A stretch of 13,568 nucleotides of DNA from Blastocatellia bacterium (GTDB taxonomy: Bacteria > Acidobacteriota > Blastocatellia > Pyrinomonadales > Pyrinomonadaceae), in NCBI GenBank assembly GCA_003487805.1, contig DNNE01000159.1, forward strand, positions 20,414 to 33,981. The letters run 5' to 3'. The translations under genes and the position numbers were made by a program. This document shows positions 6,470 to 13,565 of this stretch, in pieces. The notes beneath the pieces were generated by a model that ran no database searches, was not told the DNA's origin, and was given only the letters and a program-made list of their open reading frames with translations. Position 1 is the stretch's first letter, and each line of letters starts with the position of its first letter.

Positions 6470-6854
6470 ATTCGACGCTCAAAACCGCTCGGTCGGAATT
6501 TCCTGACCGATTGGTTGACGGAACTGCGGGATCGAAACGGTACAAACCGCCGGTGGTGACAATCCAGTAGATGCCTTTGCGAGTTTCGATTATCTGCTCG
6601 ATGCCCGGCGGCGCATCTGCGTCGCCAACCTGATAAGTCACAAAACGCGAACCATCGAACCGGCTTAACCCATCACGCGTGCCGGCCCACAAAAACCCGC
6701 GTGAATCTCGCATGAGGTAGGACACAAAACTGCTACCCAAACCGTCGGCTGAGGTGTAGGTCCTGATCGGTAGACGTTCAGCTCGCGCGGTGATGGTGAG
6801 ACTGAAACTAATCAGCATTGACGAGATTATCAGGTGGAAAACTCTTCGGTTCAT
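6351..6854 (-). pseudogene. N-terminal fragment of a Reg_prop (two-component propeller) sensor
   Basis: The ATG at 6854 (MNRRVFHL...) starts a signal-peptide or anchor-like segment (LIISSMLISFSLTITARA), preferred over the ATG at 6995, which adds a non-exported leader and overlaps an intergenic element. Reg_prop repeats follow: IRTYTSADGLGSSFVSYL, DSRGFLWAGTRDGLSRFDGS, GIYWIVTTGGLYRFDP and DREGSLW. Complete members of this family are usually several hundred to over a thousand residues, with many blades, a Y_Y_Y domain and often a histidine kinase. Here the frame stops after 167 residues, and one base must be removed near 6371-6377 to continue. It is most likely a decaying relic. No clear Shine-Dalgarno precedes the ATG. 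Confidence 0.65.
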
Positions 6855-6900
6855 GGGCTGGCAAAGGATATGACAGAGAAGGTGAGGCGGCAAGAGTTCG

Positions 6901-7066
6901 TTATTTTTTATTCGCTGCCTCTTCAATCTCTGCCAGCGAGAGCGGCCAACGGCGCACATGTAAAAGCCTGGGCCAACGGCCCAGGAAACAATCATCTAGC
7001 TTTTCAAGCCGCAACCCAGCGAAATATTCCGCGTCTCTATTCAATTCGTCGCGGACATTATTTCGC
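6901..7066 (-). other. Structured intergenic element with two stem-loops and a startless open frame
   Basis: This stretch between the serine hydrolase and the Reg_prop relic holds two inverted repeats. One pairs 7019-7026 and 7029-7033 with 7059-7066 and 7050-7054 (GCGAAATA/TATTTCGC plus CCGCG/CGCGG, small internal loop). The other pairs 6967-6974 with 6978-6985 (CCTGGGCC/GGCCCAGG, 3-base loop). One minus-strand frame is open through the element from about 7074 to TAA 6901-6903 and ends PRLL, nine residues, then LSLAEIEEAANKK. It has no ATG or GTG start. A shorter copy of its end occurs at 9444-9539. It may be a dispersed structured repeat, an RNA element or remains of a small gene. Bases 7067-7164 hold nothing further that I recognise. 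Confidence 0.4.
6967..6985 (-). terminator. Possible terminator downstream of the serine hydrolase
   Basis: A perfect 8-bp stem (CCTGGGCC/GGCCCAGG) with a 3-base loop, followed on the minus strand by CTTTTACATG. It lies 180 bases past the hydrolase stop, and the T-run is short. Because a comparable hairpin sits in the same position within the related element at 9444-9539, it may instead be an integral part of that element. Confidence 0.35.
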
Positions 7067-7164
7067 CTTCAGAGCTAAACTGTTCAATTCACGCGTCGGT
7101 TTTTTTCATCGAAATTCTACTGACATGTACAGGAGTAAGAGAATGATTCGGAAGCGGCTGAGGA

Positions 7165-8565
7165 TTATTTGATTCTTCGTGCTCGCTGAGTTCGGTTATA
7201 GATTAATTCCGTGATCTGGCCCTTTTGATCTTTGACGAAGGTAAACATGATCTGCGCGTCATAGTCTCTCACAAAAAACTTTGTGTCGGATTCAGGCAAC
7301 AACTCGAACTTCCGACCGTCGGCTTCACCCATCAAATGGTTCCCTTCTTTCGATACAGTCAGAACAAAGTCACTATCCAACTCATATCGCCCGGCATAAG
7401 TGTTGTAGATTTTCGGGTCTTGCGGAACTATCGCCCGCTCTTTAGGTAACGTGTACTTCTCACCAAACAAAACTGCGCCCAGGTCACGTAGGGCACTGTT
7501 AATGAATACGTCGTCAGCATTAGTCAGGAGAATGATGCTCACTTTGTCGTCAGGATAGCGGCTGATGGAAGACTTGAATCCGATCTGCACGCCATCGTAA
7601 AAAATGCGCCGGCGTTTGAACTGCTCGTCAATATGCCAGCCATAACCAAAGTCTCCTTTATGAATGGTGAAGATTCTAGCCAGCGATTTTTGCGAAACCA
7701 ACTTGTCTGTATAGAGAGCCTGGTCCCACAAGAAAAGGTCGTCCACGGTAGAGTAAAGTCCCCCGGCACCTTTGACTACCGACAGGTTCAAATAAGGCGC
7801 ACGCACCAGGCGAAGGCCTTCTCTCGCGTAACCGATCGCGCGGCGCTTCAGAACGACTTGGTTGTCATCATAACCGGTATTGGACATTCCCAACGGCGCA
7901 AAGATGTTTTCACGAAGGAACCCTTCGTATGTCCTCCCGGAAATTCTTTCGACGATCTGCGCCAGCAGAACATATCCGGAGTTACTGTAGTTGTATTTCT
8001 CGCCCGGCTGAAAATCCAGAGGTTTGTCTTTGAACCGGGCGATGGTACTCGCATAGTTCGAGGGCAGCGCTCTAGTTTGTAGCCAATCCGGAAAATCGGT
8101 GAAATTGGGAATACCGGATGACATCGTCAAGAGATGATGGATGGTCACCTGCTGCCACGCAGCGGGACAATCCGTTAAGTACTTACAAATTGGATCTTGC
8201 ATATCCAGCCTGCCACGCTCATGCAAGATCATGATGGCCATGGCGGTAAACGTCTTGGTGATGGAAGCCAGATGAAATTTTGTCTGCCGCGTGTTTGGGA
8301 TCTCATCTTCGAGGTTAGCCATTCCATAACTGCTGCTCCTAAGCACCCGGCCCTCACGCGCGACGAGAATCGTCCCTCTGAACCGGTTCAACTTCGCGAG
8401 GGCATTCATGTAAGCATCAATCTTCGCGACAACTTCCTTATCGCGTATGGCGGGTTTAGTTTTTTGCGGCAAAGTGACGACCTCGGCGCGAACGATAGAA
8501 GCCCAGGCATTTAAGAGAACGGCGAGGAGGAGAATTGCCGGCAGTGAGTGCTTTGCCCTGATCAT
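7165..8565 (-). CDS. Exported serine hydrolase, class C beta-lactamase / S12 family
   Basis: The ATG at 8565 (upstream AAGGG, short spacing) gives a 466-residue protein with a signal peptide (MIRAKHSLPAILLLAVLLNA, cleavage near VRA); a longer frame from 8613 would bury that signal and is rejected. The beta-lactamase fold shows the catalytic S-x-x-K (HLASITKTFTA, Ser101/Lys104), the Y-S-N motif (YNYSNSGYVLL, 193-195) and conserved LLTMSSGIPNF and PLGMSNTGY. The usual third motif, H-x-G or K-T-G, is replaced by Y-D-G (323-325, FYDGVQIGFKSS). Residues about 388-462 form a DUF3471-like tail (YAGRYELD...). Relatives include D-aminopeptidases, esterases and penicillin-binding-protein-like enzymes, so the substrate is not predictable. 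The AraC regulator gene ends 63 bases upstream on the same strand, suggesting co-transcription. Confidence 0.9.
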   Translation of the reverse strand: MIRAKHSLPAILLLAVLLNAWASIVRAEVVTLPQKTKPAIRDKEVVAKIDAYMNALAKLNRFRGTILVAREGRVLRSSSYGMANLEDEIPNTRQTKFHLASITKTFTAMAIMILHERGRLDMQDPICKYLTDCPAAWQQVTIHHLLTMSSGIPNFTDFPDWLQTRALPSNYASTIARFKDKPLDFQPGEKYNYSNSGYVLLAQIVERISGRTYEGFLRENIFAPLGMSNTGYDDNQVVLKRRAIGYAREGLRLVRAPYLNLSVVKGAGGLYSTVDDLFLWDQALYTDKLVSQKSLARIFTIHKGDFGYGWHIDEQFKRRRIFYDGVQIGFKSSISRYPDDKVSIILLTNADDVFINSALRDLGAVLFGEKYTLPKERAIVPQDPKIYNTYAGRYELDSDFVLTVSKEGNHLMGEADGRKFELLPESDTKFFVRDYDAQIMFTFVKDQKGQITELIYNRTQRARRIK

Positions 8566-8628
8566 GAGGCCCTTATAGCACGAAAGGTGAGGGCATCGCT
8601 TGAACCAGACCAACAGATTTGTAGCTAC

Positions 8629-9414
8629 TCAGCTTTTATGAAGCCTGCGAAATTCCGAAGGCGTGAGGCCGAAATAGGTTTTGAAGGTTTTCGTGAGATG
8701 ACTCTGGTCCGCGAAACCGGCGATCATCGCGATTTCACCGAGGAGACTGTTAGTGTCGGCAATCTCTCTGGCAGCGAAATCCAGTCTTAGACGGCGCAAG
8801 TATTCGCCCATCGTGCAACCATTCTTTTCTCGAAATACACGCGCCAAGTGAACCGGGTGTACTCCGACGGTGTCGGCAACAACATCAAGCCCGAAGGATG
8901 CTGAGAAATTATCGTGCAGGAATTCTTTCGCTTGCCTCAGCCAGCGCGGAGTTGTTTCTTTGTTACCGATCTTCAGCCGCGACACTTCGGCCAAAATCTC
9001 CAGGACCAGCCCTTCGAGCGCCAATGCTGAAGCGCGGTCACTGTTGCGAAACTCGTGATAGAGCCGGCGGCCGAGCCAGGCAATAGTTTCGTTACGGCAG
9101 CTTTGCCTGGTTTCGAAAGCAATACCGCCATCTCTGAAATTGGAAAGACGTGATGAATCAATTTGCACGCTCAAGATCCGCACCGCTTTGCTGCTGTACT
9201 CAACCGCATGAGATTCCAGCGGCGGGTGGAAGACTACAGTTGACGACTGCCGTATCGGCTCATGCGTGCCATACTTTTCAAGGTAACTGCCGGCCAGCAC
9301 GAAACTGAACGAAGCCAAGGAATGGGTGTGCCGCGCTTGCTTGAGATTGGCTGGATACAGAGATTCTGAGAGTGTCAAACCCGACATCTCGCGTTTTCTC
9401 AGGATGTGCTTCAA
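8629..9414 (-). CDS. AraC-family transcriptional regulator
   Basis: A 261-residue regulator. The frame starts at a TTG (9414); an ATG at 9387 (MSGLTLSESLY) is the alternative, and neither has a strong ribosome binding site. The N-terminal half has a cupin-like sensing region (RHTHSLASFSFVLAGSYLEK, residues 29-47; FHPPLESHAVEY). The C-terminal half has the two AraC helix-turn-helices: about 176-197 (LDVVADTVGVHPVHLARVFR) and about 224-246 (LLGEIAMIAGFADQSHLTKT), followed by the family signature YFGLTPSEFRR. Such proteins usually activate a nearby gene after binding a small ligand. The serine hydrolase directly downstream is the obvious candidate target or operon partner. The ligand is unknown. 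Confidence 0.9.
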   Translation of the reverse strand: MKHILRKREMSGLTLSESLYPANLKQARHTHSLASFSFVLAGSYLEKYGTHEPIRQSSTVVFHPPLESHAVEYSSKAVRILSVQIDSSRLSNFRDGGIAFETRQSCRNETIAWLGRRLYHEFRNSDRASALALEGLVLEILAEVSRLKIGNKETTPRWLRQAKEFLHDNFSASFGLDVVADTVGVHPVHLARVFREKNGCTMGEYLRRLRLDFAAREIADTNSLLGEIAMIAGFADQSHLTKTFKTYFGLTPSEFRRLHKS

Positions 9415-9443
9415 TTCAGTTTCACCCGCGATCCTTATGAATC

Positions 9444-9539
9444 TTAGTTTTCTTGTTTCTTATTCGCGGCGTCTTCAACCTCTGACAGGATTCTGTCCAA
9501 TTCGTGCCGATTCAGCAAACGAGGTTTCAACCTCGCACT
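9444..9539 (-). other. Partial second copy of the intergenic element, in frame after the protease stop
   Basis: Immediately after the TAG of the aspartyl protease (9540-9542), the same frame stays open for 31 codons to TAA 9444-9446. It encodes PRLL, nine residues, then LSEVEDAANKKQEN. The element at 6901-7066 ends PRLL, nine residues, LAEIEEAANKK. A 29-base core (9460-9488 against 6908-6936) matches at 25 positions. Many differences are at third codon positions, and both copies carry a hairpin at almost the same distance (59 or 60 bases) with different arm sequences. No start codon is present. Confidence 0.4.
9520..9535 (-). terminator. Hairpin just after the aspartyl protease stop
   Basis: CGAGGTT (9520-9526) and AACCTCG (9529-9535) are complementary, realistically a 6-bp stem with a 4-base loop. 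It begins 4 bases after the stop codon and is followed on the minus strand by TTTGCTG. The position suits a weak terminator or an RNA 3' end; the T-run is short, and it is also part of the repeated element at 9444-9539. Confidence 0.35.
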
Positions 9540-10679
9540 CTACTGTCTCTTTGATATTTCCCATTCACCCGATCGGTTTAGCACGCGCAACTCTTTAATT
9601 TTTCCGTTTTCGTCTCTGACAAACTTCATGCGAGCTTCGGGAACCTCTTCCAGCGTGAACTCATCTTTCGATACCGGCTTCAGCTTAAGCCTTGGTCCGC
9701 CTTCGCGTTGCAAGTAGAGCGCGTCATTCTCAGCCGAGATTGTGCGTTCGCCGTATCGACCCGCGTAATCCTTGCCATCATAGTCAGGAGTAACCGTCAC
9801 CGGCGCCAGCGTGGTCAGAGTGCGCTCGAGTTTCACACGTCTGTTTTTTTGATCGAAGGTGAGACTGAACTCGCGCAGCGCTTTCAATCCAATGTTTGCC
9901 TCCTCGGCGATCGCTGGGAAAGCAATCGTAGGTTGATTGAATTCGAAGCTGCCCAACTTGATCGTGTCGCTGAGCCGCACCTCTTTGATTTCGATCTCGT
10001 TGCTAACAGTACGCGCGCGGCCGACAATGATTGGTTCTGAGGCCAGCTTGAGCTTATCCACCAGAGCCGCCGGCAACATAAATTTCCCGCTAATATTCCC
10101 GGAATCGATGTGCGCTTTCATCTTGAGATCGCCGATGCTGATTTCGACCACCGGAATCACATGCGGGTTCTCGAACGGCAAAATATCAGCGCCGTTTGTC
10201 GCCGGCAATTCTCCATGCGCGAGCCTGAGTTGTTTCCCGGGATAATCAAGCGTTAACAGGTAATCCGTAAATAAACCGAAGCCTAGCATTCCATCAACGC
10301 CGGGCAGTACCGGCCCCGTGCGCGGTTGCCGCCAAATCGCAGTGACATCGCGAAACACCACACCACCGAGCGAAAGCGAATCGAGCCGCACGGTGTCGAA
10401 GACGACCGGGTTGCGTCCGGATGGGTCGCCACCGCGAACCTGGCCGTTGGGTTTGAGATTCAGTTGACTGACGATGGAAGACTCGACAGAGGCCTGCATC
10501 TGCGCTCCCGTGTCGATCGTGAAGTGAAACGGCCCCTCGCCATTAATCATTACTTCGATGACAGGGACCGGGCCCGGAAATGTCATCGGCACGTTGGCGA
10601 GAGGGGAGCTCTGGGCGGCTACCGGAATCGCGCAGGCAATGAATGGGATTATGAAGGCAAGAACTTTCAGATTGCGCAT
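9540..10679 (-). CDS. Exported two-lobed retropepsin-like aspartyl protease with DUF3471-like tail
   Basis: The ATG at 10679 is chosen because AAAGGAAA lies just upstream and a signal peptide follows (MRNLKVLAFIIPFIACAI, cleavage near VAAQ). The 379-residue product has two aspartyl protease half-sites: FTIDTGAQ (Asp56) with GMLGFGLFTDYLLTLDYP, and AHIDSGNI (Asp192) with NIGLKALREFSLTFDQ. Each half repeats the order D-(T/S)-G, then a hydrophobic Gly motif, then an F/L-T-(L/F)-D strand, so one chain can form both lobes. Residues about 304-377 (YAGRY...KFVRDENGKIKELRV) resemble the DUF3471-like tail of the serine hydrolase at 7165-8565. Asp192 in a D-S-G context and the intact first site suggest an active enzyme; the substrate is unknown. 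The TetR gene ends 28 bases upstream, so the two probably form an operon. Confidence 0.88.
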   Translation of the reverse strand: MRNLKVLAFIIPFIACAIPVAAQSSPLANVPMTFPGPVPVIEVMINGEGPFHFTIDTGAQMQASVESSIVSQLNLKPNGQVRGGDPSGRNPVVFDTVRLDSLSLGGVVFRDVTAIWRQPRTGPVLPGVDGMLGFGLFTDYLLTLDYPGKQLRLAHGELPATNGADILPFENPHVIPVVEISIGDLKMKAHIDSGNISGKFMLPAALVDKLKLASEPIIVGRARTVSNEIEIKEVRLSDTIKLGSFEFNQPTIAFPAIAEEANIGLKALREFSLTFDQKNRRVKLERTLTTLAPVTVTPDYDGKDYAGRYGERTISAENDALYLQREGGPRLKLKPVSKDEFTLEEVPEARMKFVRDENGKIKELRVLNRSGEWEISKRQ

Positions 10680-10707
10680 AGATTTCCTTTTGTTAGTCAC
10701 TGGAATA

Positions 10708-11313
10708 TTAACCACGGCGTAAGCCGCCGATCAGCAGATCCACGATTCGCCGCGTTTGGCCTTCGACTGAATCGCGCGCGCCGAGTTCGCGCACGCTGAG
10801 ACTGTATGGCAGCAGCGAGTTCGTCGCCGCCAACAATGCTCGCGCGGTGGTCATCGCGTCTTTAAAGAAGAAGTCTCCTGCGCGCCGGCCTTCCTTGAGC
10901 ACCTCGGCAATGATCCGCGCTTCTGCTTCGAAATAATGCTTTCGCCGCTCCAGCAAGGCGGGCCTGATGGCGGCCATCAGTTGATTCAAGCTTTCGGTGT
11001 AATGCTGCACGCTGTCGAAGCGATAAATTACCCGCAGCATCAGCATCGATTTCAGCCGGGCAACGGGGTCTTCATCGCTGCGCGCAATCTCTTTGAGTTT
11101 CACTTTAAGGCGTTCGATCAGACGATCGATGCGTGAAAGCGCGACGTCCTCTTTGCTGGAAAAGTGCAGGTAGATCGTTCCCTTGCCGATCCCAACCTCG
11201 CGCGCCAGATCGTCAATGGTCATCTTGCGGTACCCGTAACGCGCCAGCAGCCGGTCAGCGGCATCAAGGATCAAGTCGCGTATGTCTTCGCGTAAAGCAA
11301 CAGCTCTCATCAT
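10708..11313 (-). CDS. TetR-family transcriptional regulator
   Basis: A 201-residue regulator starting at ATG 11313 (or the adjacent ATG at 11310; no clear ribosome binding site). Residues 8-60 form the TetR DNA-binding domain: helix LILDAADRLLARYGYRKM, helix-turn-helix IDDLAREVGIGKGTIYLHF, then SSKEDV. The remainder is an all-helical ligand domain (YTESLNQLMAAIRPALLERR...) typical of repressors released by small hydrophobic ligands. Its stop is 28 bases before the aspartyl protease start, and an inverted repeat lies just upstream of its own start, so it probably represses itself together with the protease. The ligand cannot be predicted. Confidence 0.92.
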   Translation of the reverse strand: MMRAVALREDIRDLILDAADRLLARYGYRKMTIDDLAREVGIGKGTIYLHFSSKEDVALSRIDRLIERLKVKLKEIARSDEDPVARLKSMLMLRVIYRFDSVQHYTESLNQLMAAIRPALLERRKHYFEAEARIIAEVLKEGRRAGDFFFKDAMTTARALLAATNSLLPYSLSVRELGARDSVEGQTRRIVDLLIGGLRRG

Positions 11314-11325
11314 CGTGTTTGACTC

Positions 11326-11350
11326 ATGACCAGAATCGTCTTTTGGTCAT
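11326..11350. promoter_or_regulatory. Likely TetR operator (inverted repeat)
   Basis: ATGACCA (11326-11332) and TGGTCAT (11344-11350) are perfect inverted arms, 11 bases apart. Extending inward, nine of ten positions match, giving half-sites TGACCAGAA and TGACCAAAA. The site lies 12 bases upstream of the TetR start codon, in the only gap (11314-11471) between that gene and the S9 peptidase. Position and symmetry fit autoregulation by a TetR dimer; binding itself is inferred. No consensus -35/-10 pair was found. Nothing else is recognisable in this 158-base gap. Confidence 0.6.
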
Positions 11351-11471
11351 TACACGCTGGCACGTAGAGATAGTTCCACTGTTTTCGGCAAACAATTTGT
11401 TTATTGATGGAAAGCGCAGGGAGTGCGAACCGATGAATGCGGATCTAACGAGGAAACAGCCGGCTTTAGAC

Positions 11472-13424
11472 TCACTTCAGGTGCGAGTCATACCATCTGA
11501 GAATCCTGTTCATGCGATCAATAAGGTGCTTCTCTTCGCGGAATCCATGAGGCTCTCTCGGGTAGATCGCGAATTCGCATTCGACCCCGTAATACTTCAG
11601 CGCCGCGAACAGTTCCTTACTCTGGCCGATAGGATTATTCGTGTCTTCGGTGCCATGCAAGATCAGAGTCGGCGTCCGGGCATTCTTAATGTAGGTAATC
11701 GGGGAAATTCTCTGAAGCAGTTCAAGATTCTCGTAAGGCACGCCGAAGAAGTCGATATCATCGGATGGGTCATCTTCAGTGCCAAGCTCGCTTAACTGAT
11801 TCACCACAGGAGCGCCGACAACCGCAGCTTTGAATTGTCGTGTCTGAGTTATGGCCCAGGCCGACATTTCACCGCCATAGGACCAACCGCCGATTCCCAG
11901 CCGGTCAGGGTCCGCTATTCCCTGCTTAATCAAGTAGTCAACGCCGGCCATAATGTCCTTGAAATCACCTCCGCCCAGATCGCCGCGGCTCAGCTGACTG
12001 AAACGATCACCGTACCCGGTCGAGCCACGCACGTTTGGGAAAAAGACCGCGTAGCCATGAGAGGCCAGCAGTTGTCCAACTCTTCCCCAGTAATGGAAAT
12101 TGGCTTCCCATCGGCCCACGGGTCCGCCATGAGCCAGAATAATCAGCGGCACCCGGGTTCCCGGTTTGTATGACGTCGGCTTTAGCAACTCACCTTCGAT
12201 TTCGGTCCCGTCAAAACTTTTGTAGCGTGGAAACTCCGCGCGTACGAGCGGCAGTTGAGTGACGCGATCGTTAAAGCTGGAAACTTTCTGTGATGGACCA
12301 CGCCCATCAGAGAGCCACAATTCTACCGAGCTGTCTGCAGTTCCATTGGAAACAAAAGCAATTCGTTCCTTCCATGAATCGAAGGTTGCGGGATTTTCCT
12401 TTTCATTGATCGTCGTGATCTTTTCGGCCTTACCGTCCATATGGATGCTATAGAAGGTACTGCCAAAACCAGTCTCAGAAGTTGCCAGCATTGTTTCGTT
12501 GTTGAGCCAAATAAAAGACGCTACGTTACGGTCGATGCTGGTTGAGGTAAGATTTTGCGGAGGACCGCCGGCGAAGGACTGGATGTAAAGATCTTTATGA
12601 TTCGCTCCCGCTGTTCGGCGCGCCACAAAACCTAACTTCCTGCCGTCCGGCGAGACTTTGATTTGGAAGGGATCTCCAATCGGCTCGGCGATTAACTTCA
12701 TGATCTTATCGGCAAGCGAAAAGGAGTAGATGCGCCATTTCGCCTGGCTCGACTCAGGATGTTCCTTAGCAGTAAGGATCAGGCCGGCGCCATCAGGCCT
12801 CCATTCAATCTCTGACAAATCCCAATCACCAGTCGCGAGTTGACGTGCTTCTTTAGTGGCGACGTCGATTACCCAAAGTCGCCGCAGTCGTTGATTGGTT
12901 TTCTGATCGCGACCGGTAGTCATGACGACCGGGTCATTTTCTTTGGGCTTATCCGCTGGAGGATCAGGTGAAAAAAATGCTATCTGCTTGCCATCAGGCG
13001 ACCAGGCAAAACGGCCGCTGGGTTTCTTCCCGTCAGTGAGGCGAACTGCTTCCCCGCCACCGGCGGGCAACAGGAATATCTGCATCGTCCCTTCGACGTT
13101 TGAGAGGTAGGCGAATCGCGATCCATCAGGAGCCCACCGTGGATATGTCTCAACCTTCGGTGAGCTTGTAAGCTGGCGCAACTGTTTGGGGGTGGTTTGG
13201 AATTCCCAGATGTGACTGGTCGCCGGGCTTGGAGACTTCTGCGGTTCTGCGACCGCCATCAAGATCCTTTGGCCATCGGGAGAGAAACGCACATCCGAAA
13301 TAATATTCTCGGGAAATATGATTTGCTCCGGCGTCAAAGGCCCCGTTGTTGATTGGCCAAAGCACACACCGGCCAGCAGAATAGAGATCAGAACTGATAA
13401 TCCAGCGAGAGAAAACACCTTCAT
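11472..13424 (-). CDS. Exported S9-family prolyl oligopeptidase-like peptidase
   Basis: The ATG at 13424 has AGAGGA about 10 bases upstream; an in-frame TTG at 13433 is only about 2 bases from it and is rejected. The 650-residue protein begins with a signal peptide (MKVFSLAGLSVLISILLAGV, then CFGQ). An N-terminal beta-propeller follows, with WD40/TolB-like repeats (RFSPDGQRI, RWAPDGSRF, AWSPDGKQI, EWRPDGAGL, KVSPDGRKL). The C-terminal alpha/beta hydrolase domain (about 400-650) has the nucleophile Ser515 in GGWSYGGEM, the oxyanion-side LAHGGP, the acid Asp594 in HGTEDTNNP and His626 in REPHGF, so the triad is complete. It should cleave short peptides in the periplasm. It is transcribed separately, upstream of the TetR-protease pair. 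Confidence 0.93.
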   Translation of the reverse strand: MKVFSLAGLSVLISILLAGVCFGQSTTGPLTPEQIIFPENIISDVRFSPDGQRILMAVAEPQKSPSPATSHIWEFQTTPKQLRQLTSSPKVETYPRWAPDGSRFAYLSNVEGTMQIFLLPAGGGEAVRLTDGKKPSGRFAWSPDGKQIAFFSPDPPADKPKENDPVVMTTGRDQKTNQRLRRLWVIDVATKEARQLATGDWDLSEIEWRPDGAGLILTAKEHPESSQAKWRIYSFSLADKIMKLIAEPIGDPFQIKVSPDGRKLGFVARRTAGANHKDLYIQSFAGGPPQNLTSTSIDRNVASFIWLNNETMLATSETGFGSTFYSIHMDGKAEKITTINEKENPATFDSWKERIAFVSNGTADSSVELWLSDGRGPSQKVSSFNDRVTQLPLVRAEFPRYKSFDGTEIEGELLKPTSYKPGTRVPLIILAHGGPVGRWEANFHYWGRVGQLLASHGYAVFFPNVRGSTGYGDRFSQLSRGDLGGGDFKDIMAGVDYLIKQGIADPDRLGIGGWSYGGEMSAWAITQTRQFKAAVVGAPVVNQLSELGTEDDPSDDIDFFGVPYENLELLQRISPITYIKNARTPTLILHGTEDTNNPIGQSKELFAALKYYGVECEFAIYPREPHGFREEKHLIDRMNRILRWYDSHLK

Positions 13425-13547
13425 GATACGCAATTCCTCTTTTCAGTAATGGGCTATTTGAGGTTCAAGTTCTAAAAGCTTACTTCGCCTACAGCCGCGC
13501 GCATGTTTTGAGGTTTCTGGTGAGGTAGTTTTCCTTTGTCGTTTAGA

Positions 13548-13565
13548 GTCGGGCTACTGCCCGAC
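13548..13565. repeat. Inverted repeat at the right edge
   Basis: GTCGGGC (13548-13554) and GCCCGAC (13559-13565) form a perfect 7-bp stem with a 4-base loop, 124 bases upstream of the S9 peptidase start. It may be the terminator of a gene beyond the edge or part of a leader; the flank needed to decide is missing. Apart from it, 13425-13568 shows no gene. Confidence 0.35.

Noticed and set aside
9484..9497. GACAG-GATT-CTGTC inverted repeat before the AraC gene as an operator
   Set aside because: Five-base arms are expected by chance, and AraC proteins usually bind direct repeats; it also lies in the repeated element.
11133..11795. Plus-strand open frame of 220 codons spanning the S9 and TetR genes
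   Set aside because: Antisense to both well-supported genes, with low-complexity content and no start signals.
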